A DNA stretch of 64,000 nucleotides. It comes from Wuchereria bancrofti (taxonomy: Eukaryota > Nematoda > Chromadorea > Rhabditida > Onchocercidae). This document shows, in pieces, positions 13,202-23,857 of this stretch (the first letter of the stretch is position 1; each line of letters starts with the position of its first letter). The translations under genes and the position numbers were made by a program. The stretch covers positions 2,208,161 through 2,272,160 of the forward strand of contig SSBO01000013.1 in NCBI GenBank assembly GCA_005281725.1, in the 5' to 3' direction. Under the pieces are notes generated by a model. The model saw only the letters and a list, made by a program, of their open reading frames with translations, had not been told where the DNA came from and did no database searches.

Positions 13202-16200
13202 ATGCGATATAATTTAATCGAACCAGGTGATAATGAAGATATTACCAATGAGCGGCGAGGCTCATCATTTTCGGTTGGCAAAATGGCTGCATTTATACAT
13301 GGTGGTGAAGAAAAGCTTCGTAGAAGACATGAAATATTGAAATTTGTAGAATCTCAAAAAGATTTTCAAGATCCGATACCGCCTGAATTCATGAGCCGAA
13401 AGGAACGAGTTGAGAATAATGCGCGGAAGGTTTGTTTTCTAATTAATTCTATTCCTTACATTCTAGTCTTCTGTTACTTTCCCTAAGAAGAACTATCTAA
13501 GATTTGATTACGAATCGTTCAATTAATTTGTTAATTCATTTGCAAGTATTAAAATTTAGATATATAAGCCATTTCATGTTTTGTTGAAAAAATTTATGTA
13601 CTTTCAAAAAAAAAAAAAAAACTCTAAAGTTTAAATGAAAAAAGTTTGTTTTTGAATAAAGCATGAAAAAAATAAAATAATAATGAACTAATTACGCTGC
13701 TTAAGATCGTAGCGATGACCGATAAAATAGCATTTATTGATCAGTCGGATATGTTCGAAGAAGGATTACTTTTTCAAAGGTTTTTTTCTCTCTCTTTCTG
13801 TTTTGATAGTAATTATTTGATTATTTGAATCTTAAAAATCAATTGATTATTTCGAAATTGAATTAGTTGAATAATTATAGTTTGATAATGGGACGTGATT
13901 TCCATGCAATGTCGTTACATTATGCAATGTTCATACCAACTATTCAAGGACAAGCAGATGATGATCAGTTAGACTATTGGCTTCCATTAGCTGTTACTCG
14001 TGGCATCATTGGAACTTATGCACAAACTGAGCTTGGACATGGTTTATAATTTTATTTTGCATATTTTTTTCTAAATCTTATCTGAAATTAATTTAGGACA
14101 GAAAGTTTTTTTTTTTTTCTTTTAAACAGAGTAATAAATTTTGTTTTGAATAAATTAGTGATTTTGTAAAGGGAGTTTTCTTTTTTTTTTCAAATAAAAA
14201 TCTTGTGCTGTACTATAGATATGTAAATTTATTTGTTGCCTTCAAGGTACTAATATTTCAAAGTTAGAAACAACAGCAACATATGATGAGAAAACAGAAG
14301 AATTTGTGCTACATACACCATCAGTTTCGGCAACAAAATGGTGGTCAGGTGGCCTTGGAAAATCATCAAATTATGCAGTAATTCCTGCACAACTTATCAT
14401 TAATGGAAATAATAAAGGCTTACATATGTTCATTGTTCAGCTTAGGGATCTCAACACTCATATGCCCTTGCCTGGTGATTTGATTTGTATTTCGAATAGT
14501 AGAGAACAAATTGTTTTTATGTAGTAATATTTAAGACCTATTAAGACTATATGTAAAAAGTTTGTGCAATTCAACGCTTATTGCTAGCTTACTGACTCTA
14601 ATTTAGCCAATTAAAGTCATATTTACATCTTATTTTTCGCTCAAATAATTTTTACGAGTGCTTAAATTAGGCATCACAATTGGAGATATTGGTCCTAAAA
14701 TGGGTATTCCTGGCAATGACAATGGTTTTCTTATATTTAACAACTATCGCATTCCGCGTAAAAATATGTTCATGCGTTATTCACAAGTAAACTTTTTTTT
14801 TTTTTTTGATAATCTATTTATGCAGTTATGTATTATATATCAAAAAATAATTATATATAATTATATATCAAAGAAATTTACTTTATAAAGCCATGAAATG
14901 GATATCGTTTAATGATTTCATAAAAGCAAACTTTTTTTGTTAATCTATTTTTAATAATTTCATAAAGTAAATTTTTTCCATTTGTTCTCTATTTGATGAT
15001 TTCATAAAGTTTTTGAAACTTTTTTTTTGTACATTTGTTAGGTTTTATCAAATGGTGAATATATTGCTCCGAAACATTCCAAATTACGTTATGGTACGAT
15101 GGTATTCGTCCGATCAATTATGGTACGAGATCAAGCTATGCAATTGGCTGCAGCAGTTACAATTGCTATACGTTATTCTGCTATTAGAAGACAGGGAGAA
15201 TGGAAACCTGGGTAAGTATTTTGTTGGGTAAGTATAAATATACCTGGGTAAGTATAAATATAATTTGATTTTTCATTCTATATGCGAACAATTTATTTAC
15301 TTAGAATATTTAACTTCTAGGAAAAAAAATGTTTCATTGATGAATGTTTTGTTTAGTTTAGGTAGTGGATACGATGAAATTTATGACTTTAGATTTTTCA
15401 TAGGGATTAAGCAAGCATTCATAGTGATTAATTTTTAAAGTGTCAAAAGTTTTCAGTTTGAAAGAAGTTCAGATACTTGATTATCGAACGCAACAATATC
15501 GCATTCTACCTTGCCTTGCTCAGTCATTTGTATTTTTATTTGCCGCTACAGAAGTAAAGAATTTATATATGAAGGTATTTTTTTAATTTTCCATCAACAA
15601 TATATTTCAGATCTTTACATTCTCGAAGATTGCTCATTTATAAACTTTTCTGAATTAATTTTTCTTTTTTTTCCTGAATTTTTTAGATTATAATTTAAGT
15701 TCAAAAATTTAAGGTCAATAAACAACTTTCTCATGGTATTACTGAATTGTTGCAAGAATTACATATTCTTTCTTCAGGCTTCAAAGCTGTTGTTACATGG
15801 GAAGTTGCAAAGGTCTGTAACATGTCCCTTTAGTCAATGAAACTATATATTTCTTTGTAAAATTTCAAAATGTCCAATAAACACGAAATCTAATTTTTTT
15901 TTTTTTGAAAATGAAGATGTACAGATGATGATGCTATTTTCGTAAGAGTTATCCAAAAAATTTTATGTGGTAATTCTCTGTAGAGTATCGAACAGTGTCG
16001 ATTAGCATGTGGTGGACACGGCTATTCACATGCATCCGGTTTTCCAGAAATTTATTCTTTTGCTGTTGCTGGTTGTACATACGAAGGAGAAAATATCGTT
16101 ATGTTACTTCAAGTTGCACGGTATGTCTCTTTATATTTCAACCTGTTTTTTCTACATTTATAAGAAAAAAACTAAAAATTTTTAGGTTATAATAATAATT

Positions 16201-18053
16201 TGTTAGTATTGCAGCTTTTTAATGAAAACAGTCAAAGAAATACATTCTAATAGTGCTCATCTAGCAGCAATCGCCAAATATTTGCTTGATGCTAGAAGAT
16301 ATAAATCTAGTTTTCAAATGTGGCAAACAGTTAAATATGTGGATTTGATTGGTGATTTCGAACAAGCTGCTAGAAACCAGGTAATTTTGTAGTCGCATAA
16401 TGTAATTCCACTATTTGGTTGATTTCCGAGGATACTGATGCGAATATGTGATTAAAGGTGATAAGTCAGAGGTTAAAAGTATATGATTCAGAAGAGACTA
16501 ATCTAAAATAATTACGCAGGCGTTCATTCTTAATATTAACTAATCATGCGAAAAGTCAGTCCATTTAATGAGTCCTTTGGTTTCGAGTAGATATCTTTTC
16601 TTATGTATATATATTTTTTTTACCTTCAATGCTTTCCGAAATTTTGAAACTAGTTAATACTGTAAACATTTATCAATTTACAGATATATTCAACGTATAA
16701 TTATCTGCAACAACTTCAAAAAGATAATCATTCTGCTGAAGAAGCATGGAACTACGCTTCTGTTGAACTATGTAAAGCAAGTCGAGTGAGCGTTATTAAT
16801 CCTTTCTACATTTGTCATTTTATCATTTAATTAGCCTTCTTGTTGACTTAATTGGATAAGAAATACAAAAAAATTTTTTAAAATTTCATGAAAAGATTCG
16901 AAAAATTCTCATAAATTTGCATCTATAAATTTTTGTTTTTTTTTTTCAAATTTTCTTACATTACATTATTTTCCAGATTTTTACTGAATTGATGGCATTA
17001 TAAATTGAAAAGTTATTATTCTTGATTTTCAGTTACACATTCTTTGTTTTATGGCAAAAAGTTATTTGTCACGAATATCACAGTGTAATGAATCAGAAAT
17101 TGCACGAATATTAAATCTGATTGGCAAACTTTATATGCTTCATGAGATTTCTGCTCATTGTTACGCTTTTAGAATGGTAAATCATAAAAATATAAGTGTT
17201 ATTCGGCTTATACGAATTAGTTCTGAAGTTACACTCATTGATACAATATTTTATATGCATAAAAATTAAAATATTTTTCATTCTTACAATCAGTATAAAA
17301 TTATATATTTCTAAAATAACAATGAATAAAGGTGAGATTATTTAGTAAAGATATTACATGTAAATGTAACCTTAGCTACTCTATAAATATTTTTAAGGCG
17401 AATTATATGTCAGATGAACAAATGCGAAGTGTAAAATGTGGTATCTATGAAATATTGGGAAATTTACGTCCAGATGCTGTAGCTATAGTAGATTCATTTG
17501 ACTTTTCGGATCGTGAACTTCATTCTGTTCTTGGTCGACGTGATGGTAACGTTTATGCGGCAATGCTTGAATGGGCGAAATATTCAGAATTGAATAAGAC
17601 TGAAGTAAGTAATTTAGCAATGCTAATACAACAGTGTTTCATTGCAAAATTATTGCTTCTAAGAGGCAAAGATATTTGATTTGTAACTGTGAAATTCAAT
17701 GTGCAAAAGGGATTTTTTGTGAAGCTGACTTTTTGTATTAGTAAATATCCTACTAATTAGGGACTGAATCCGTAATGTGTGATTTTCAGTGTATAAAGAT
17801 TATATTTGAAAAAGAAAATGTGATTTCTTACGGATAAAGTATACGGTTAAAGTTTTTTATATCACTTCAGCATTTTCAATTTTTTTTCTCTTTTTTTCTT
17901 TTTTTTGCACTATTTGAATGGTTTTAGTTCTTCTGAAAAAAATTCAAAGACTTCAGAAAAAAAAATATCGTCCCATGTTCTGTTTTACAGGTACTGTCAA
18001 CATTCAAGAAATATTTGGGACCTATGATGGAGGATGGTCGATCGAAAATTTAA
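13202..18053 (+). CDS. Peroxisomal acyl-CoA oxidase
   Basis: Fourteen exons join in phase: 13202-13429, 13706-13779, 13881-14041, 14247-14474, 14671-14786, 15042-15211, 15457-15574, 15714-15812, 15984-16120, 16215-16380, 16684-16785, 17033-17176, 17398-17604 and 17991-18053, giving 670 residues, normal for the family. Signatures are [11 protein letters not shown] (FAD/substrate region), [17 protein letters not shown], and [12 protein letters not shown] followed by CTYEGEN, which holds the catalytic glutamate. The enzyme performs the first step of peroxisomal beta-oxidation, converting acyl-CoA to trans-2-enoyl-CoA with FAD and releasing hydrogen peroxide. The last three residues are Ser-Lys-Ile, a variant of the PTS1 peroxisome import signal. 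In C. elegans this family also shortens ascaroside pheromone side chains; whether this one does is unknown. Intron 6 carries a triplicated donor. The start is the first ATG in the long open exon. Confidence 0.95.
14911..15040 (+). repeat. Tandem repeat in acyl-CoA oxidase intron 5
   Basis: Three diverged units of about 42-45 bp share the core GATTTCATAAAG followed by a T-rich run. The second halves resemble the exon 5 donor context (AAGTAAACTTTTTT at 14785-14798). The array runs up to the acceptor of exon 6. Confidence 0.5.
15207..15262 (+). repeat. Triplicated 5' splice site of acyl-CoA oxidase exon 6
   Basis: The sequence GGGTAAGTAT occurs three times within 56 bp: at the true exon end (15207), at about 15226 and at about 15245. 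The second and third share GGGTAAGTATAAATATA. Only the first keeps the frame; with the distal donors, retained sequence reads Gly then TAA. Confidence 0.75.
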
Positions 18054-19002
18054 ATTTTCCAATTGTTTTTTTTCTAATTTTCTTGTATATTTCTAAATAT
18101 CATATTACTGCCGTTTAATTGTTGTAAAAAAATAAATAAATAATCTCGTATTATAGCCTTTAATCTCACTTTTTGTTTTTATCGTCCTCGTCTAATATAA
18201 TTCACCGATACAATTCACTTTTTCGCTTCTAACAATTGCATTTTAAAAAGTGAGAAGAATTGTGAATGGGAGTTTAACACAACAATGATTGAAATGATGT
18301 ACGTACGATACATGCGAGAACCACTATTGCTTTTTTGATATAATAAAGAATATTCTTCATTATAGCATCTATTTTATTGCATATAAAGGTAAAATGTAAA
18401 ATATCCAAATGCTATTTACTTGTAATCAGTTTTTTCTTTTGCTTTTATTTAGTAATGTATAAAATAATATAAATATAAAATAAATTACTTTTTTCCATTG
18501 AAATTTCCAAATATTTGTCTATAATGCTTAGTTAGAAAATAAGCAGGATGTTTGTGAATTAATAATGCAATAACTGATATAATTAATGATATAATAAGTA
18601 ATAATATATTTAATAGTATAGTAAGCTAACATACAATAATGTAATATAATTAATATAATATTTGATGTACACTATAATTAGTATAATAAGATATAATAAT
18701 ATAATTAATAATATAATAAGCAAGATGTTATTAATGAAAAGTGGACAGTGTTCATCATAGGTTCCAAATTTTTTCTGAATAATTTTTTGGACAATTAACA
18801 ATGTAAAGAAAATTAATTATTATTATTAATGTAAATCCAATAAAACAAAAGGGAAGATTTTTATTTCGCATTAATAATATAAAGTGCCATAAAATAGATA
18901 TCTACATAATGTAAAAAAGATTTGCTAATTTATTATTGATATTATTTTTGTATTTTTTTTCGAATTCATTAATCCATTGCATAAATAATTTCTTTGGATA
19001 AT
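18054..19002 (+). other. Intergenic acyl-CoA oxidase-RBX2
   Basis: Contains a poly(A) signal candidate AATAAA at 18131-18136, a very AT-rich stretch of repeated ATAATATAATTAATA-like text at about 18560-18720, and the RBX2 exon-like fragment at 18498-18555. No other gene is seen. Confidence 0.55.
18498..18555 (+). pseudogene. Degraded fragment resembling RBX2 exon 2
   Basis: The fragment starts TGAAATTTCCAAATATTTGT and includes GAAAATAAGCAGGATG. It aligns by eye with RBX2 intron 1 end plus exon 2 start at 19327-19383, which starts TGAAATTTTCAGATATTTGT and includes GAAAATAAGCAAGATG. About three quarters of positions match with one single-base gap. The acceptor AG has become AA and the frame is interrupted, so it is non-functional. 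It lies about 830 bp upstream of the intact exon on the same strand. Confidence 0.6.
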
Positions 19003-19806
19003 ATGGAAAAATCAAAAGATACAGCACTAAATGAACAACGTCCATTTGTACTCAAGAAATGGACTGCATTAGCAACATGGTCATGGGATGTGGAATGCGA
19101 CATTTGTGCAATATGTCGTGTACAACTAATGGGTAAGTTAATTAAATTCATCCATACAATTTTTTTTCTTTGGTAATAATTAGGTGGAGCTCTTGTAATT
19201 CATTAATAATATTCATTAATAATAAATGAATTGTGTATAAAAATAAGCTAGTTTTTTCACTGAAATTTTTTTGTAATTTCTATATCCTCTGAAAAATTTT
19301 TTTTATGTTATAATTTAGCTTTTTTACTGAAATTTTCAGATATTTGTTTGCGATGTCAATCAGAAAATAAGCAAGATGATTGTGTTGTAGTATGGGGTGA
19401 ATGTAATCATTCATTTCATAATTGCTGTATGGCTTTATGGGTGAAGCAAAATAATCGTTGTCCTCTCTGTCAACAAGTATTACATTTTTTACTAAAATAT
19501 AATACGAAATGACTAATTCATGTTTTAGTTTATGGTGTTTTCTTAAAGGTTGTCAATTATTTTGAATTCTAATTGAAAAAATTCAATAGATTAAATGTTA
19601 CAAGAAAATTTGTCGTTGATAAAATGAAACAATATTAAGCCATAATTGCTGCTAATGATTGTTAGCTTCAGTGGTAGTAATGAATCTGCTTAATTTTCTT
19701 AGCTAATATAAATGAGAGAAATAATTAAATAATTTGTTATTCATATAATACAAATGTTTCATTGTAATTTTTGCAGGATTGGCAAGTGCAAAGAACGGGT
19801 CACTAA
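19003..19806 (+). CDS. rbx-2: RBX2/RNF7 (SAG) RING-box protein of cullin-RING ligases
   Basis: Exons 19003-19132, 19340-19476 and 19777-19806 encode 98 residues. The RING-H2 domain is nearly invariant: CDICAICRVQLMDICLRC, then ENKQDDCVVVWGECNHSFHN and ALWVKQNNRCPLCQQDW. All zinc ligands, including the family's extra cysteine set, are visible. RBX2 binds the cullin carboxyl end, chiefly cullin-5, and recruits the charged E2 for neddylation and ubiquitin transfer. The CVVVWGECNHSFHN and NRCPLCQQDWQVQRTG stretches favour RBX2 over RBX1. The start ATG gives a short Trp-containing arm (KKWTALATWSWDVECD), which is the cullin-binding strand in this family. A degraded exon copy lies upstream. Confidence 0.95.
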
Positions 19807-20289
19807 ATGTGTAGTTTTAAGCAGTTTTCAATATTTCAATTTCAATACTAGCAATTTAATCGATCATTTAAAGTGTTAATTATACATAGCTGTATGTAAC
19901 TGCTGTTGTGTCTTCTGTTTTTTCTTTTTTTTTAGGGTCATTGTCTTCTTTTTGTAAAATAAAAAGGCTGGAAGATTACATCTTATCTCTCTCTCTCTCT
20001 GTCTGTCTCTCCTTCTCCTTTGTATACTTTTTGATATATCTATTTTGTTCATTGCTTGAATTACTTTTTTTCTTACTGCTTGAAGCATTTTTCGTCCAAT
20101 CTTGCAATGATTTATGTATACAAATTGTGCACACGGAGGCATATGAATCTTTATATGAATTGTAATTTGAATTTCAAATGTTCTTTGAAATTATTATGAA
20201 AGAGTAATGTTATTTAGTTCAATATATATTTTCATGCAATAGAAAGAAAATTTATCAGCATAATACAGGAGTTTTTTTTTTAAATCTTT
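19807..20289. other. Convergent 3' ends of RBX2 and the ground-like gene
   Basis: The RBX2 3' UTR with AATAAA at 19958-19963 is followed by a (CT)n tract at about 19985-20013. The minus-strand ground-like gene ends at 20290. No further gene is seen. Confidence 0.6.
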
Positions 20290-21865
20290 TTATGGAATGT
20301 TAATTTTATTATAATCTATTAATAATCGAAAAGCATAACAGGTAACATTTCCTTTCCGATGTTGACAAAAATCTTTTGTCTGAATTATATATGCAAAATT
20401 ATCATTTCCACAGATTACTCCAAATAATCCACCAAGAAACCATCGTGCTATTCGTTCTATTCGAATTTTAGATTTGTTAATATCATCATCCGTTTGCTGC
20501 AAGTTATTTTTTTATAAAAAATAAAGTCAAACTTTTTACTTATGAGCTTTTTTTTAACTCGAATAGATTGGACTTTTTACTCGAAAATTTCATTCTCTTG
20601 AAAATTTTAGAATTTTGCTTTATTTGAAATTTAAATATACATATATATATATTTTCATTTCTTTTTTTAAAGATGTTTTATCTGGTAAAAGCTGTTTCAG
20701 AAGTATAATTATTTTAAATTTGATTGGATTTTGTTTTGAAATAGTTTATGCTTTTATAAAAGAAAAAAGATTAACTTCAGCAATTATCTGTCGCAATAAT
20801 TCATTATTACACATTGGATCCACTTCCTGAAGTTGATCGGTTGTGAGTGATGTCCTTTGTATGTATCGAAAATGACATGGAATTGAACAATTTGTGCAGC
20901 AATCATTCTGTAAAAAAATTTTCCCTTCAATATAAAAGTTTTATGTTTCCTTAAATTAAATTCAAAGAATTTTAAAATTTAATAAATGACATCTAATATT
21001 TATTCCATTAATTCCAAGAATGAATAAATTAAAAAAGAAAGAAAGAAAGAAAAAGAAAGAAATAATTTAATAATACCTCTGGTGGCATTGTAAAACTGTC
21101 ACTAATACAGTTATTATCATTGTCATTTGATGAACAGTTACTTTTTAACAAATATTTAGCGCTTGTTTTTTGAGCGCTTTTTGTTATTTCATCGATAAGT
21201 TTATTATCATTTGCATTATCAGTTGTAATTTGTGGTAGTTGTTGTTGTATTGGTAATATACTTGATAAATAAATGTCAGATGAATGATTGAATGATGATA
21301 AATCAGTTGTTTTTGAATTTGTTATATTATTTAAAGTTGCCAATGAATAAATATGATATGTTCCATTGGTGATACTTTTTTTATTATTAACATCATTTGT
21401 TAAATAAGCATTATTATCAGATAGTTGATTTTTAGAATTTTCTGAGAAATCATTTAGATAAGAGGTAAATTTAGAAGTGTTTGAATTTGCAGATTTTTTA
21501 TCATCGTAATATTGAGGTGGTGAAACTGCTGGTGGACCAGGAGAGGAAGATGAAAGTAGTGGACGTTTGAGTGGACAAGAAATTATCGATGGACACGATG
21601 GCCGGAAGGATGGACAAAATGTTGGACAACGTGATAAAAGTGGATGAAAAATTGTTGCACGTTGAAATGGACGTAATAATGGACGATGAAGTGATAATTT
21701 TGGTGGTGCATAAGGTTGTAAAGATGATGAACAGCTGATCAATGGAGATGGCGCTATTGGTAAACGATAAAATAACGCTCGTGAATGATTGTGACATAAA
21801 TGATTTGATTGTGATAATTTGGAAAAATATGCTTCTGTTATTGATAATATTACAAATATTAGCAT
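20290..21865 (-). CDS. Ground-like domain (hedgehog-related, GRL) secreted protein
   Basis: Three exons on the minus strand (21865-21077, 20907-20776, 20496-20290) encode 375 residues. A hydrophobic start (MLIFVILSITEAYF) suits a signal peptide. Residues about 35-115 are rich in Pro, Ser and Leu, with repeated RPLL/CPxF/CPS units; residues 115-260 are Asn/Ser-rich. Then CCTNC and the ground-like domain: Cys296-Asn-Asn, Ser-Lys at 316-317, VIC336, YIIQT, FC351 and VTC360YAFR. Ground-like proteins are nematode hedgehog-related secreted proteins, many made by epidermis or glia and deposited in cuticle or other apical matrix. Membership rests on the spacing of the Cys residues and the CYAFR end. 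The long Pro-rich and Asn/Ser-rich part is species-specific in appearance. The particular family member cannot be named. Confidence 0.82.
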
Positions 21866-23857
21866 TGAATAGAATTAATCGAATTAAATTTTCATGTAAA
21901 ATTTCCTCAAATAATAAAGTGTTTAATTTTTTTTTTAAGTGATCATTTTAGAAAAGATTTAGAACTTTCTTTTAATTTACAAAAAAATAAATCATTGTAT
22001 TTTGTAATACTATCAGATAGATAGTTAGTTATAAGTGTGACATATCTGTCCTGTAAAAAAAAGAGATCAAATTTAATTAAATCTAATTTTTTAAAAATTT
22101 AAAAAGTTTTAAATATAAGCAAAAATATTATATCATTTTATGCATCAACTATTATTACTTATCTGTTACTTTTACACATATCTTTTAACTATCATTAAAT
22201 CAATATTCAAGTATTTTCTATCACATTTTAACAATGACAATAACATTTTTTTCCCAATGAAATTTCTTGTCATTGAAATGCTAACTAATCAATTTTTTAC
22301 CACAAATCATTCACTTCTTTATTATCATTTCAACAGTAATATCATAAATTTGGTATTTCTAAAAAAGAAAAAATGAATTAAGGAAAGATTTGAACAAATG
22401 ATAGAACTAAAAAATTTTGAAGTTTATTATTTAGAAAGAATAAATTTGAATGGTAACAATTGCATGAAAATATTATATTTTTCATCTATTTAATAATCTT
22501 TTTAGGACAGTAATACATTCATGAGTACTAATTGTGTGTCACGAAATACTCTTCCTAATACTATTTACTATTCAAATATGCAACCTTGTGGAATTTATAA
22601 AATTTACACTCAACAACTCATGAATTTTAATCATAAAATCTTCATAAAATAGTTTTTATGGTTAATTATAGAATAGACATGAAATAAAATAGCTATTATT
22701 TTTCGTTTTTTTTTAAAAAATTAGCGATTATTTTTCATTTTTAAAAAAAGATTAGCGAATATTTTCCGTTTTTGAAAGAATTAGTGATTATTTTTTGTTT
22801 CTAAAATAATTTTCGATGCAAATTTTTATTTAGACAAAAAAAGGCAAAAAAAAGTTCAACAACATTATTTCTATCTTGAATTTATTCATTGCTGCATTTC
22901 GATATGCTAAATTTGAAATTTGAAATAGGTAGTAATCTATTCAACCGTTTATTTTTTATAATTTTAAATTTATCCCCCAAGCCTTGATTATACTGACTTT
23001 TTTTTGTACACAAATAAGTAATAAGTTGATAATTTCAATACTAATATAATATTCGTAATATTGTTAAAATTTTTTATTTAAAATTAAAATTATTTTCACA
23101 TTTAACAAAATTTCATTCTTTATTTCTTTCCAGTTTTTTGCTACCAAGGAAATAATAATTGAATTTTGATTTGAATACTTTTAATAATTTGTACTGCTTT
23201 TTTTTGGCTTTTTTATGTTTATTTTTCTTTTTGTAATAAAACGTTTAAAATTTCAACTAATAAAAAAAAATTTTTTAGTTCTGCTTATTGTGTAATTAAA
23301 TTTTTTCTTCAAAATTAATAAATAAATTAAAATAAAAAACAAAAATTTAGCCAATTGCATTTTTCAAATTATAAAATACATTCCATAAAAATTTACACAG
23401 CAATAAAATTAAATCACATAACATAAATGAAGGTAAATGACGTAAATTTCAGTGCAAAATAATTGACAGATAGTGAGTGAATCATTAAAATATTCATAAT
23501 AAATTATTGAAGAAAAAAAGCTGATTTTTTTTTTTTACTAATAAAACTTCGAAAAAAAAATTAAAATTAAAAAAACATTATTTTTTTGGTCTTCTATAAT
23601 AAAGAATATTTTAACTTAAAATTAATTCTTCCATAAACTATCACACGCTTCTATTTCATATGCTTTTTTTGTTGTTACCTTACGATTAAAATTTACTCAT
23701 TTTTAATTGCAAATTAAATTACACTGAATAAAATAATTTAAAGAAATGCAATAATACAATAATAATTCTTCAAATTTAAGCATTATTGAGATGCTATATT
23801 TAAAATTTTTTAACCATTTCGTTTATAACAGTCATAATAATTACTGTAAAATTCACA
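21866..23857. other. AT-rich spacer between the ground-like and astacin genes
   Basis: About 2 kb of highly AT-rich DNA upstream of the ground-like gene and downstream of the astacin gene. No conserved exon or structured repeat is seen. It includes runs of ATTAGCGATTATTTTTCxTTTT-like text, loosely repeated at 22720-22800. Confidence 0.5.
22715..22812. repeat. Short degenerate repeat (about 37-bp unit)
   Basis: Variants of ATTAGCGATTATTTTTCATT occur about three times (near 22721, 22751 and 22780), separated by A-rich runs. A small local tandem duplication with no visible coding content. Confidence 0.4.

Noticed and set aside
18610..18801. Ile/Leu/Tyr-rich minus-strand frame
   Set aside because: Arises from an ATAATATAATTA-type low-complexity stretch.
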